Assembly (NCBI GenBank): GCA_036390755.1
Contig: DASWBH010000005.1
Span: forward strand, 1-15,912
Origin: DASVHS01 sp036390755
GTDB taxonomy: Bacteria; Acidobacteriota; Thermoanaerobaculia; Gp7-AA8
DNA length: 15,912 nucleotides
Reading direction: 5' to 3'
The position numbers and the translations under genes were made by a program. The notes under the pieces were generated by a model that did not search any database, was not told where the DNA came from, and worked only from the letters and a program-made list of their open reading frames with translations. Position 1 is the first letter of the stretch; each line of letters begins with the position of its first letter. Shown in pieces: positions 15,860 through 15,912 of this stretch.

Positions 15860-15912
15860 TTTGGATGCGCCGGCGGCCTGAAGCCCGCTGCTCCACCCGA
15901 CGGCTCGACGTG
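15860..15912. other. Right-edge non-coding segment with possible second repeat
   Basis: 53 bases without a recognisable gene follow the amidohydrolase stop. They include GCGGCCTGAAGCCCGC (about 15875-15890), a partial dyad of GCGG and CCGC around a short core. It may be part of a composite intergenic repeat together with the preceding palindrome. The window ends here. Confidence 0.3.

Overview
The window is GC-rich chromosomal DNA from a Gram-negative bacterium. The clearest envelope marker is a patatin fused to a C-terminal outer-membrane barrel. A Ser/Thr kinase joining an N-terminal zinc ribbon to a long TPR tail, large secreted Ig-like/propeller proteins and many secreted hydrolases fit Acidobacteriota or a similar soil lineage. 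That assignment is inference from gene style; no rRNA or marker gene is present.

Layout, left to right. Positions 1-2475 hold three minus-strand genes: a benzoate-CoA-ligase-like enzyme (2475 to 889), a small Trp-rich secreted protein of unknown function (820 to 338), and the start of a YiiX/C92-like papain-fold hydrolase that runs off the left edge (255 to 1). A palindromic element at 853-893 contains the ligase stop codon. Divergent from the ligase is an alpha/beta hydrolase (2513-3313). It ends 3 nt from a convergent stand-alone response regulator (3685 to 3317). Next come a MmcQ/YjbR protein (3725-4126) and a tiny two-helix membrane protein (4131-4325).

Positions 4346-7496 hold a divergent pair of exported hydrolases: a type Vd (PlpD-like) patatin autotransporter on minus and a two-domain retropepsin-like aspartic protease on plus. 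A good sigma70-like promoter (7511-7539) precedes a 1323-residue secreted protein (7632-11603). That protein has a BNR-type propeller region, Ig-like modules and eight perfect NPDIA pentapeptides, whose DNA differs only at silent positions. Convergent to it is a 983-residue zinc-ribbon/kinase/TM/TolB-like/TPR receptor (14568 to 11617). Divergent from the kinase is an exported amidohydrolase (14612-15859) whose last ~20 residues are encoded by a REP-like palindromic repeat.

The genes do not form one pathway. The common thread is export: at least five products carry signal peptides or cross the envelope. The ligase and alpha/beta hydrolase resemble a partial aerobic benzoyl-CoA (box) module, but no ring-epoxidase genes are in view. 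The least explained items are the NPDIA repeat protein and the Trp-rich 160-residue protein. No RNA genes, CRISPR arrays, insertion sequences or tRNAs were seen.
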